DNA of 22,207 nt from JBEKYD01 sp049509915. GTDB taxonomy: Bacteria; Acidobacteriota; Terriglobia; Bryobacterales; Bryobacteraceae. The notes below the pieces were generated by a model, which saw only the letters and a program-made list of their open reading frames with translations, did no database searches and had not been told where the DNA came from. The stretch lies in assembly GCA_049509915.1 (NCBI GenBank), contig JBEKZL010000116.1:1-22207 (forward strand). Direction: 5' to 3'. The translations under genes were made by a program, and so were the position numbers. The first letter of the stretch is position 1; each line of letters opens with the position of its first letter. Shown piece after piece: positions 7,673 through 14,161 of the stretch.

Positions 7673-8731
7673 TTACCGGATTGAGAGGCGGCCCTGCTGG
7701 TACGTGATCCAATAATGACTGCCGTTGAAGACCACCTGGGCTGGCTGGGTCGGCAACGTCATTGAGCCAAGGTAGTCGCCGTTACAAGCTTCGACCAGGT
7801 CGGCCTGATTGAGACTCGCGTCCGCCGCCCAGATCGCGTTGCCGTCGAAAGTCAAAGCGGACGAAACGCTATTGCCGCCGGCTGAAACGGTGGCAATGCT
7901 CATGGTGACTGGGTCCATTTCGGACAGGCCGCCCTGACCGTTAGAAAACCAGAGATACTGCCCGTCAAAGGTGAGCGGTCCGGCGACTCCAGTGTTGACG
8001 AATCCTACCTGGCGGCCGGACGCCGGATCGATCTTCATTAAGCCCTGTCCGGAGGCATTGGAGGACACCATCCACAAGTAGTTCCTGTCGAAGGCCAGGT
8101 CGCCCAATGTAACGCCGGCGGGCATGGTGTAGGTCGCCACGGAAGTCAAACCCGTGGTCGTGGTGTTTCCTTGCCCGTCCGTGTAGGAGTAGGCGGGGGT
8201 CATCTTCCAAAGCGAGCCCTGACTGGCTGCCCACAGGTAATAACCGTCAAACGTAACCCCTGCGATCGGGCCGCCCGTGGTCGGTCCCGCCAAGGGAAGT
8301 ACGGGGGCCTGCAGGGCTGCGCCCCAGCCGTAGAGTTGGCCGCCAAAGAATTGAATTCTCTGGATACCGATCACCGACTGCGGCGACGAAGACAGGATAC
8401 CTGTTGTCTGGGTGCCCGGCACGGTGCCCACCGACACCTTGTAGAGGACCCCTTGGCTCAGCAGATAATTCGATCCTGCGCCCGAGGAAGCGAACTGGAC
8501 GGAAGGCGCCAATGCGATCGCGGCGCCGCTGCTGCCATCATTGAGGTTTGTAGCGTCCAGCGAGACGGCCGACGCGGTCGACCAGTCTCCCGAGGCAATA
8601 GGGTACGCGCCCGCCTGCGCTTCGGTCTTCGCCAGGCACTGCGCGGCCGCGGGCTGCAAAAGGCTCAGGCCAAGAAAAATCGCCGACGCGGTTCCCAATA
8701 GAGTTGAATTCCATGTGCGATTCGTTATCAT
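7673..8731 (-). CDS. Secreted beta-propeller-like repeat protein, paralogue 2
   Basis: This is a 352-residue protein from ATG 8731. The frame is open to 8788, but the 19 extra residues are polar and would bury the signal peptide, and an AAAGGAAAG ribosome-binding site sits just before 8731. The signal peptide ends LLQPAAA|QC, the same cleavage context as both paralogues. The N-terminal module has YPIASGDWS and SNYLLSQGVLYKV. Repeats begin VTFDGYYLWAAS, LAFDRNYLWMVS, LTFDGQYLWFSN, LTFDGNAIWAAD and VVFNGSHYWITY, with KIDP and EMDP strand ends. It is the first propeller of a two-gene unit headed by the conserved short frame at 8870. A localised insertion (SYTDGQGNTTTTGLTS) lies between two blades. 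Confidence 0.8.
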   Translation of the reverse strand: MITNRTWNSTLLGTASAIFLGLSLLQPAAAQCLAKTEAQAGAYPIASGDWSTASAVSLDATNLNDGSSGAAIALAPSVQFASSGAGSNYLLSQGVLYKVSVGTVPGTQTTGILSSSPQSVIGIQRIQFFGGQLYGWGAALQAPVLPLAGPTTGGPIAGVTFDGYYLWAASQGSLWKMTPAYSYTDGQGNTTTTGLTSVATYTMPAGVTLGDLAFDRNYLWMVSSNASGQGLMKIDPASGRQVGFVNTGVAGPLTFDGQYLWFSNGQGGLSEMDPVTMSIATVSAGGNSVSSALTFDGNAIWAADASLNQADLVEACNGDYLGSMTLPTQPAQVVFNGSHYWITYQQGRLSIR

Positions 8732-8870
8732 CTTTCTTTCCTTTCGAGTGGTTATCATGGCCTGCGCTGAACGCTCCGTTCCGGTCAATTTTTCCGTCTC
8801 GCACGCTCATCGTCCCGCCAGACATTTCCACTTTGCCCGAATCGCGTTGGTAAGCCCATGCTTCCGCCAT
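8538..8870 (-). CDS. Short conserved frame A (MAEAW...SGKVEMSGG) ahead of the propeller pair
   Basis: ATG 8870 follows an AGGAAAAG ribosome-binding site by 3 nt and opens MAEAWAYQRDSGKVEMSGG. This is the same start and the same SGKVEMSGG block as frame B upstream of paralogue 3. Unlike B (36 residues), this copy does not stop before the propeller: the frame continues to 110 residues and overlaps the propeller start by 194 nt. In another phase, TGATAA appears at the place matching B's stop, so an indel may have shifted this copy. The conserved part is residues 1-19; the overlapping tail is probably not selected as protein. It could instead be an RNA leader that only looks coding. Confidence 0.3.
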   Translation of the reverse strand: MAEAWAYQRDSGKVEMSGGTMSVRDGKIDRNGAFSAGHDNHSKGKKDDNESHMEFNSIGNRVGDFSWPEPFAARGRAVPGEDRSAGGRVPYCLGRLVDRVGRLAGRYKPQ

Positions 8871-8898
8871 GATCTTTTCCTGCTCTGAATATGCGCTC
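8813..8898 (-). repeat. 86-bp leader element, copy A
   Basis: This segment is the same length as 10290-10375 and differs at about 8 of 86 positions, seven of them in one 13-nt block. It covers GAGCGCATATTCAGAGCAGG, the ribosome-binding site, the ATG of short frame A and the codons for SGKVEMSGG. It sits about 80 nt before propeller paralogue 2. Weaker similarity continues to the shared CCACTCGAAAGGAAA just before each propeller start. Confidence 0.85.
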
Positions 8899-9044
8899 CC
8901 AATCGACTGGGATTGGGCGGCTTCATGGCATTGCTTCGAGCGGGGAGGCTTGTGCCGCCGGCGGGGCTTCCGGGGCTCCGGGTTGCGGACCAACGATTTA
9001 CGGAGGGAAGCGGAAATGGTTTGCGCAGTCCGGCAGGAATTAGG
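8871..9044 (-). other. Spacer before the propeller pair
   Basis: This stretch lies between the terminator of paralogue 3 and short frame A and must hold the promoter of the 8870-6625 unit if that unit is transcribed separately. A 6-bp inverted repeat (CCAATC 8899-8904, GATTGG 8911-8916) adjoins the conserved element. I could not identify a sigma70-like promoter with confidence. Confidence 0.3.
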
Positions 9045-9090
9045 CCAAAGAAAATGCAAAGCGGGCCATAGTGGATCCACTACGGCCCGC
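9045..9090 (-). terminator. Rho-independent terminator of propeller paralogue 3
   Basis: A 30-nt inverted repeat (9061-9090) has arms beginning GCGGGCC and ending GGCCCGC around the perfect palindrome TAGTGGATCCACTA. Its single A/C mismatch on the plus strand becomes a G-U pair in minus-strand RNA. On the minus strand it is followed by TTTGCATTTTCTTT (from 9060 down to 9047). It starts 33 nt after the stop at 9123. Confidence 0.8.
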
Positions 9091-9122
9091 CGGGCTGGAT
9101 GGAATGGGTCTCGACTTGTGCC

Positions 9123-10211
9123 TTAGCGGATGGAGAGCAGGTTGGTGTCCTTGTACGTGATCCAGTGCTCGACGCCATCGTAAACGGTCTGCCAAGGTAT
9201 GGATGAGAGAGCCAGGTTGCCGATAAATTGACTGTCACAGGCTCTGAACCGTGCTATGCCCGAAGCAGATTCCGCCCAGACCGCGTCGCGATCGAGACCC
9301 ATCACTGTGTAGACAGAAACACCTGGAGCGGTAAGTGTCGTGAGGGTCATTGTCGCGGGGTCCATTCTGGATACTCCATTCCCCCCGTTTCCAAACCACA
9401 AATCATAGCCATCGAACAGGAGACTAGTTTCCGTAAAGTAACGGGCGGACGCGGATGCAACTTGCTGGCCGGTCGACGGGTCGATCTTGATCAGGCCGGA
9501 TCCGTTGGCCAGAATCCAGATGTAGTTGCCATCAAAAGCAAGCGCCCCCACGGTAACCCCCGTCATCGGATATTTGTTGACCAGGCTTGGCAGTGTCGTG
9601 CTGGCGCGGGAGACGCTGCCGGGGTTGAGTTGCCACAGGTAACCGCCACTGGCTCCCCACAGATATTGGCCATCGAACGTTATACCGGCGATCGAGCCGC
9701 CAAAATTGAAAGCCCCGGCAGTAAAAAGGAATTGCACCGGGTTATTAGGATTTGACGCCAGCGCCATCAAGCTTCCAGCGTCGGTCCACGCATAGAGCAT
9801 GCCGCCCAGAACCTGTATATTCCGCAGCGTGCCCTGTACAGGGTTCTGCGGCGTCGGCGGCAGATCGGAGATGTTAAAGGATCCCGTCCACCCAGGCAGT
9901 CCCTTAGCGGGGCCCGCGGTGGCGAGAGTCAAATGGTATATCGTATGATCCCCGCTGTTCAGAAGGAAGGCTCCTCCGTCCCCCATGGAGGCGATCTCGC
10001 TCCCGGACCCCAGTTGGAACGTGCCGTTTGGGCCGGAAATAGCGGAAACGTCCACTGGCTGCACTGCGCTAGTCCAATCATTCGACGCAATCCGGTATTG
10101 GCTCTGGCCCCATCCCGAAGGGCACTGCGCCGCCACCGGCTGAGAAGACATCAGGCAAATGAAAATCCCTAGGGCGATTCCCGATAAAACACAATTCAAT
10201 ACGCGATTCAT
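9123..10211 (-). CDS. Secreted beta-propeller-like repeat protein, paralogue 3
   Basis: This 362-residue protein has a signal peptide (MNRVLNCVLSGIALGIFICL, then MSSQPVAA) cleaved VAA|QC. The N-terminal module shows YRIASNDWT and AFLLNSGDHTIYHL, matching both paralogues. Repeats begin ITFDGQYLWGAS, LAFDGNYIWILA, LLFDGYDLWFGN, a degenerate GLDRDAVWAES and VVYDGVEHWITY-type end (here TVYDGVEHWITY), with KIDP and RMDP strand ends. A GAAAGGAAAAGAACC ribosome-binding region precedes the ATG, and that leader is shared with paralogue 2. The gene is followed by a strong terminator, so with short frame B it forms a separate unit. The function is unknown; a surface or periplasmic binding role is plausible. 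Confidence 0.8.
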   Translation of the reverse strand: MNRVLNCVLSGIALGIFICLMSSQPVAAQCPSGWGQSQYRIASNDWTSAVQPVDVSAISGPNGTFQLGSGSEIASMGDGGAFLLNSGDHTIYHLTLATAGPAKGLPGWTGSFNISDLPPTPQNPVQGTLRNIQVLGGMLYAWTDAGSLMALASNPNNPVQFLFTAGAFNFGGSIAGITFDGQYLWGASGGYLWQLNPGSVSRASTTLPSLVNKYPMTGVTVGALAFDGNYIWILANGSGLIKIDPSTGQQVASASARYFTETSLLFDGYDLWFGNGGNGVSRMDPATMTLTTLTAPGVSVYTVMGLDRDAVWAESASGIARFRACDSQFIGNLALSSIPWQTVYDGVEHWITYKDTNLLSIR

Positions 10212-10236
10212 GGTTCTTTTCCTTTCGAGTGGTTAT

Positions 10237-10347
10237 TCAGGCCAACGCTGGCTCAAATTCCGGCTCATCGCCTTTTCCTGCGCTCAGCATCCCGCCAGAC
10301 ATTTCCACTTTGCCCGAAGCGCCAGGCAAATCCCATGCTTCCGCCAT
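10237..10347 (-). CDS. Short conserved frame B, 36-residue peptide
   Basis: ATG 10347 follows an AGGAAGAG ribosome-binding site by 3 nt. The peptide begins MAEAWDLPGASGKVEMSGG and continues MLSAGKGDEPEFEPALA, stopping at TGA 10237-10239, 25 nt before propeller paralogue 3. It is acidic at the C-terminus, has no membrane segment and no cysteine. The first five residues and SGKVEMSGG are identical to frame A; five residues between them differ completely (DLPGA versus AYQRD). The MSGG block loosely recalls a double-glycine leader cleavage site, with Met at -4, but the usual Leu and Glu at -7 and -8 are missing. It could be a leader peptide controlling the propeller gene, a small secreted-precursor peptide, or a non-coding conserved leader. 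Confidence 0.42.
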   Translation of the reverse strand: MAEAWDLPGASGKVEMSGGMLSAGKGDEPEFEPALA

Positions 10348-10375
10348 GATCTCTTCCTGCTCTGAATATGCGCTC
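10290..10375 (-). repeat. 86-bp leader element, copy B
   Basis: This is the partner of 8813-8898, about 91 percent identical by eye and of equal length. It is placed about 79 nt before propeller paralogue 3. The identical flanks around a fully replaced 13-nt block make the two copies look like one duplicated cassette with a local exchange or hypervariable patch. Confidence 0.85.
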
Positions 10376-10689
10376 GCAGCACGTTGATTCGAGAGGGCTT
10401 GACCAGGCTAGCCGCATGGGATTCATCTCTTGCCGGATCTTCATGAGCCTTTCCCGCGGAGGATGATGTGGATCTGGCGGGACCACGTTATGCGCAGTTA
10501 TGAGTTCCATCTGAACCGGAGTTTCAGCGAGATCCTCGGGCTGCGGGGGAGGGTTTCGGCTGAATGTGACAATTGCCCCATGATTCGGCTCTATAGGTAG
10601 GGGGTCGCCGCGCATAAGTCCGTCTGGCGCGAAACGCATTCCACAGGAGCCCTCCGAGCCTCGGTCGACGGATGACGCGCACTCACAAA
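10376..10689 (-). other. Spacer between DUF3565 gene and short frame B
   Basis: About 310 bases without a convincing gene. A minus-strand frame from ATG 10639 runs 124 codons through this stretch and through frame B in another phase. Its residues are proline- and arginine-rich without a family signature, so I do not call it. The promoter of the paralogue 3 unit is expected here. Confidence 0.3.
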
Positions 10690-10899
10690 TCAGAGCGAAC
10701 TGCAATCCCGAGTCGCACACTGGGCACAAGGAATTGTGCGGCCTACAAAACTGGCGCGGCCTTCTTCCGTAGTGATCCACGGCCGCACCATCCATGGTGG
10801 ATTGTGACGCATGTGACGAGCATGCCCGCATTCCAGTTCGGCGATCCATTCGCCGTGATCATCCTGCCGGAAAGCTACAATCCTGCGACGGTCAGACAT
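10690..10899 (-). CDS. DUF3565 family small protein, likely zinc-binding
   Basis: This 69-residue protein matches the DUF3565 pattern along its length: RRIVAFRQDDHGEWIAELEC, GHARHMRHNPPW, RPWITTEEGR and a C-terminal FVGRTIPCAQC. Cys24, His26, His29 and His32 with the CxxC at 58-61 make a plausible single zinc site; I infer this, as the family's function is not established. An AAGGAAG ribosome-binding site lies 4-5 nt before ATG 10899. It stands alone on the minus strand, upstream of the propeller units and divergent from the winged-helix regulator at 11157. Cytoplasmic, with no signal peptide. Confidence 0.75.
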   Translation of the reverse strand: MSDRRRIVAFRQDDHGEWIAELECGHARHMRHNPPWMVRPWITTEEGRASFVGRTIPCAQCATRDCSSL

Positions 10900-11156
10900 A
10901 TATCTTCCTTCTCGAGTGCAATGCAGTCATCCACCGACACTGTGAGAGTCTTCATCTTCTGCTCGCCTTCGTGTAAGTCCTTCTGACATACTTCATCTTG
11001 AACGAAGATTCCGTTTCAGAAAATGCGCGAAGGACGAGCAATTCCCGCTCTTCGGGGTATGCGCCTGCAAGTGACTGATAAAACACGGTTTAGTACGAAT
11101 TGTGCGGTTCGATGCACGGTGTTGTAGGCTATTCATAGGAGTGACTTTCGTCGGCG
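10900..11156. other. Divergent spacer between DUF3565 gene and regulator
   Basis: About 257 bases that must hold the start signals of both flanking genes. AGGAG at about 11138-11142 lies 14 nt before the regulator's ATG, which is longer than usual. A 26-codon minus-strand frame (MKTLTVSVDDCIALEKEDIC...) overlaps the DUF3565 start and has no recognised match. Confidence 0.3.
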
Positions 11157-12935
11157 ATGGAGACGGACTCGCGCTGGTTTCGCTTCGGTGTCTTTACTTT
11201 TGATTCGGTGAGCGGCGAACTTGTGAAGAGCGGAACAAATATCCGCCTTCAACCCCAGCCGGCTCATCTGCTGACCCTTCTTTTACGTCAGGCCGGTGAG
11301 ATCGTGACCCGCGAAGCCATCCGCGCCGCTCTTTGGGAAACTCAGACGACCGTCGATTACGAACTGGGGATGAACCGGTGCGTACGCGAACTCCGCGGCG
11401 CGCTGGTCGACGACGCCAACGCGCCGATCTATATCCAGACCATTCCGCGCCGGGGCTATTGTTTTATCGCGCCCGTGTCGGTGGTGCGATCACAAACCGA
11501 GGCGGTGCCCAAGGAACAAGCACCGGATATTCCGGCAGTCCCGGGCAGGCCGCCCCTTTCGATTGTCGTTCTGCCATTCGCTAACCTCGGAGGCGACTCT
11601 GGTGACGACCGCCGCGACGAATACTTCGGCGACGGTCTCGCCGAGGAAATTACGAACTCACTGGTTCAGATACCCGGTCTGAGAGTGATTGCAAGAACAT
11701 CGGCATTCGCGTTCAAAGGGAGGAACGAGGACATTCGAAAGATCGCGGAAACTCTCGGCGTCAGCCATGTGCTGGAGGGAAGTGTGCGGCGCGCGGGCAC
11801 GCGCCTTCGCGTTATAGCTCAATTGATCCGGGCCGACGATGGAAGCCAATTATCATCCAAACGCTACGATCACGAAGCCACAGATCTTTTCGCCGTTCAG
11901 GACGAAATCTCAGCCGATGTAGCCAGCCAGCTGAAAATGCGGCTCACGCTTCACAAGCGGCCTGACGTCAATCCCGCCGCCCGCGAGGCTTACCTGGAAG
12001 GCCGATTTCACTGGTACAAGTTCACGCCGTCGAGTTTTTCCAGGGCGTTTGCCTGCTACCGGCGTGCGGCTGCGCTCGCTCCCGATTACGCGCAGGCCCT
12101 CACCGGCATCGCGGAGTTCTACATCTGGATGTCGATCGAAGCCGGTACGCCGCCGCGGACGACCTTGCCGAAAGCGGCGGCTGCCGCACGCCGCGCACTC
12201 GATCGGGACGAAACCGATGCCGATGCCCACGCCGCACTGGGCGAGGTGGCAGCCATGCTCGATTACGACTGGAGCACCGCGGCAAAGCACTTCCGGCACG
12301 CGCGCGAACTTAGTTCCGGGACGAACCTGAAGCTGCGATACCTCCTGTGGTATCTCCTCCCGCAGGGACGCGTGGAAGAAGCGGTAGCGGAATCGCAAGA
12401 CGTGATGAGCCAGGATCCCCTGTTTCCGCTGGCGCACACATCGAAAGCCACCGCTCTGTTTCTGGGAGGATCATACGAACAGGCTGCGGACCGCTGTCTG
12501 CATGCGCTGACGAATCATCCCGATTTTTCTCCGGCCCTGCAGATTATGGTCGCGATCCGCACGCGCCAAGGGCGGTTTGAAGAAGCCTTTGCTTGGGCTC
12601 ATCGGCTTTTGGATATCGTTGGCAGATCGTATGTGAGCCTGAGCAGCCTTGGTATAGCCCATGCAGCTACGGGAAATCATCAGGCGGCGCATCGTCTGCT
12701 GCAGGAGATGAATCTCCAGTTGCACGGCGCTTCCGGATTCGCTACAGCTATGGCTTGTATTCATGGGTTACTGGGAGAGAAGGACGCAGCGTTCCAGTGG
12801 ATGAATCGAGCCATTGCTCGCCGCGATCCCCGGATGCTGTGGATTCGGACTCTTCCTTGGCTCGATTGCCTGCGGTCGGACCCACGCTTTTTCGATCTGC
12901 TTAGACAGATGAACCTGGATGCAATCGCGCCGTGA
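11157..12935 (+). CDS. Winged-helix, TolB-like and TPR regulator
   Basis: This 592-residue cytoplasmic protein has three parts. Residues about 7-104 form an OmpR/CadC-type winged helix (FRFGVFTFDSVSGELV to TIPRRGYCFIAPV), a DNA-binding domain without a receiver. Residues about 130-270 form a TolB/FlgO-like domain (LSIVVLPFANLGG, DGLAEEITNSLVQIPGLRVI, VSHVLEGSVRRAGTRLRVIA). The remainder is a run of TPR helices, for example around AREAYLEGRFHWYKFTPSSF and DADAHAALGEVAAM. Unlike CadC, no membrane helix separates the domains. Proteins of this build are abundant in Acidobacteriota and often lie near secreted or TonB-linked genes. The target is unknown; the divergent DUF3565 gene and the propeller units are candidates by proximity only. 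Confidence 0.85.
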   Translation: METDSRWFRFGVFTFDSVSGELVKSGTNIRLQPQPAHLLTLLLRQAGEIVTREAIRAALWETQTTVDYELGMNRCVRELRGALVDDANAPIYIQTIPRRGYCFIAPVSVVRSQTEAVPKEQAPDIPAVPGRPPLSIVVLPFANLGGDSGDDRRDEYFGDGLAEEITNSLVQIPGLRVIARTSAFAFKGRNEDIRKIAETLGVSHVLEGSVRRAGTRLRVIAQLIRADDGSQLSSKRYDHEATDLFAVQDEISADVASQLKMRLTLHKRPDVNPAAREAYLEGRFHWYKFTPSSFSRAFACYRRAAALAPDYAQALTGIAEFYIWMSIEAGTPPRTTLPKAAAAARRALDRDETDADAHAALGEVAAMLDYDWSTAAKHFRHARELSSGTNLKLRYLLWYLLPQGRVEEAVAESQDVMSQDPLFPLAHTSKATALFLGGSYEQAADRCLHALTNHPDFSPALQIMVAIRTRQGRFEEAFAWAHRLLDIVGRSYVSLSSLGIAHAATGNHQAAHRLLQEMNLQLHGASGFATAMACIHGLLGEKDAAFQWMNRAIARRDPRMLWIRTLPWLDCLRSDPRFFDLLRQMNLDAIAP

Positions 12936-13114
12936 ATCACGATCGGTCCGGCGCCAACGAATCCACTGCTTCGGGCCACCGGGCCCCCGCTTGGAGGGGA
13001 TTCGGAGTTGTGCCTTCCACCGACGTGATGCCTTGGTCGCTCACTCTCTTCGCGATTTCCAATTCGCTCCTCGGGAAGGACGCGGCCCTGGAACACGCGC
13101 GAGAGGAACATACT
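12936..13114. other. Convergent spacer
   Basis: About 180 bases between the regulator and the convergent thiamine-binding gene. Two short minus-strand frames cross it, one from GTG 13134 overlapping the thiamine-binding stop, but neither resembles a known protein. A 5-bp GGGCC/GGCCC hairpin near 12975 has no T-tract. Confidence 0.3.
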
Positions 13115-13432
13115 TCACGGCTTCTGACGGTCACCCCTGAGCTTCTCCTCTACGCTGCGGATCTTGTCTTCCATCTTCTGAGCCTTATCCGTTCGCGTTC
13201 CGAACCGCATGTTGGTCGAGATGCGCGGCACGCCGGCCGCGTGCAGCGCCTCGTGGCACCGTTTGACCGCTTGAAAGACAGTGTCCCAATCGCCTTCGAT
13301 ATTGGTGCCGTAGGCGTGGAGCTTCGTCTTGAGCCCGGCTTCCGCCAGAATCCGCTCGCAAACGGCCACCTCCCTTGAGACTGAAAGCCCCACGCCCATC
13401 GGGATGATGCATAAATCCGCGATCACTTCCAT
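13115..13432 (-). CDS. MTH1187-type thiamine-binding protein (UPF0045)
   Basis: This is a 105-residue protein from ATG 13432, chosen because GGAGG lies 8 nt upstream and the family starts at MEVIADLCIIPMG; an earlier in-frame start at 13483 would add 17 unrelated residues. The signature YGTNIEGDWDTVFQAVKRCH is clear, along with VSREVAVCERILAEAGL and GVPRISTNMRFGTRTDK. Members fold as a ferredoxin-like alpha/beta domain, assemble as oligomers and bind thiamine or related ligands (YkoF/MTH1187 group). The protein is cytoplasmic. It is divergent from the hydrolase gene at 13503, sharing a 70-bp spacer. No TPP riboswitch is visible in that short leader. Confidence 0.85.
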   Translation of the reverse strand: MEVIADLCIIPMGVGLSVSREVAVCERILAEAGLKTKLHAYGTNIEGDWDTVFQAVKRCHEALHAAGVPRISTNMRFGTRTDKAQKMEDKIRSVEEKLRGDRQKP

Positions 13433-13502
13433 CGGATAGCCTCCGGTTTTACTGTGGCACAATCGCCGGCCGCGAAAGCTCACCGCTCGCTACAATCGAG
13501 GT

Positions 13503-14138
13503 ATGATCCACGAGATCCTGCCCGTCGGTCCGCTCCAATGCAACTGCTCCGTGTTTGGAGATGAGCAGACCCGCGAGGCCATGGTGGTCGATCCCGGCGA
13601 CGATATCGCCGGCATTCTCGGAATTCTCGCTCGCCACGGGCTCAAGCTGATGGCTATCGTCATCACCCACGCGCACATCGACCATATCGGCGGCGCGCAC
13701 CAGCTCCAGCAGGCCAGCGGCGCGCCGGTGTACATGAACACGAATGATAGCGCCGTGGCGGACATGATGGAGATTCAAGCCTCCTGGCTGGGTGTGCCCA
13801 CGCCGGAGCGCGTCGCCATCGATATCGAAGCCCGCGACGGCGATTCGCTCGCCGTCGGCGCGACCCAGTTCCACGTGCTCCACACACCGGGCCATACGCC
13901 CGGCAGCATCAGCCTGTGGATTCCCTCGGAAACCAAGCTGGTGGCCGGCGACACCTTGTTTCGCGACAGCATCGGCCGCACCGACCTGCCCGGCGGCGAC
14001 GGCCGCGAGATCTTGCGGTCGATCCGCGACAAGCTGCTTGACCTGCCCGACCAGACCGTGGTGATCCCCGGCCACGGGGCCAATACGACCATCGGCCGGG
14101 AGAAGCGATGCAACTGGTTTCTGCAAGGGTTGAAATAG
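13503..14138 (+). CDS. Metallo-beta-lactamase-fold hydrolase, glyoxalase II-like
   Basis: This 211-residue cytoplasmic protein has all the metal ligands of the fold: THAHIDH (His56, His58, Asp60, His61), His131 in TPGHTPGS, Asp150 in VAGDTLF and His191 in IPGHGANT. Length and the FRDSIGRTDLPGGD segment match YcbL-type glyoxalase II-like proteins, which hydrolyse S-acylglutathione or related thioesters. Related enzymes of the ETHE1 group instead oxidise persulfides. A rhodanese starts 23 nt downstream, which makes a sulfur-related role worth considering, but the substrate is not readable. It is divergent from the thiamine-binding gene. Confidence 0.87.
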   Translation: MIHEILPVGPLQCNCSVFGDEQTREAMVVDPGDDIAGILGILARHGLKLMAIVITHAHIDHIGGAHQLQQASGAPVYMNTNDSAVADMMEIQASWLGVPTPERVAIDIEARDGDSLAVGATQFHVLHTPGHTPGSISLWIPSETKLVAGDTLFRDSIGRTDLPGGDGREILRSIRDKLLDLPDQTVVIPGHGANTTIGREKRCNWFLQGLK

Positions 14139-14161
14139 GATCTGACAGAAAGGAATCGGAA

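Noticed and set aside
6625..10375. CRISPR-like or transposon-like explanation for the repeats in the propeller region
   Set aside because: There are only two leader copies, far apart and each tied to a paralogous gene, with no transposase, terminal inverted repeats or regular spacers. Gene duplication explains them better.
10265..10849. 194-codon minus-strand frame crossing the DUF3565 gene, the spacer and short frame B
   Set aside because: It overlaps two better-supported frames in other phases, has no family signature, and its composition is that of a GC-rich shadow. A shorter version from 10639 has a GGAGG about 10 nt upstream but still no recognisable sequence.
12937..13134. Possible 65-residue gene overlapping the thiamine-binding stop (GTG 13134)
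   Set aside because: No family resemblance and no good ribosome-binding site; two other frames are also open across this GC-rich spacer.
13449..14126. 225-codon minus-strand frame opposite the metallo-hydrolase
   Set aside because: It is antisense to a gene with every catalytic ligand intact; the His- and Asp-rich residues are a shadow of its codons.
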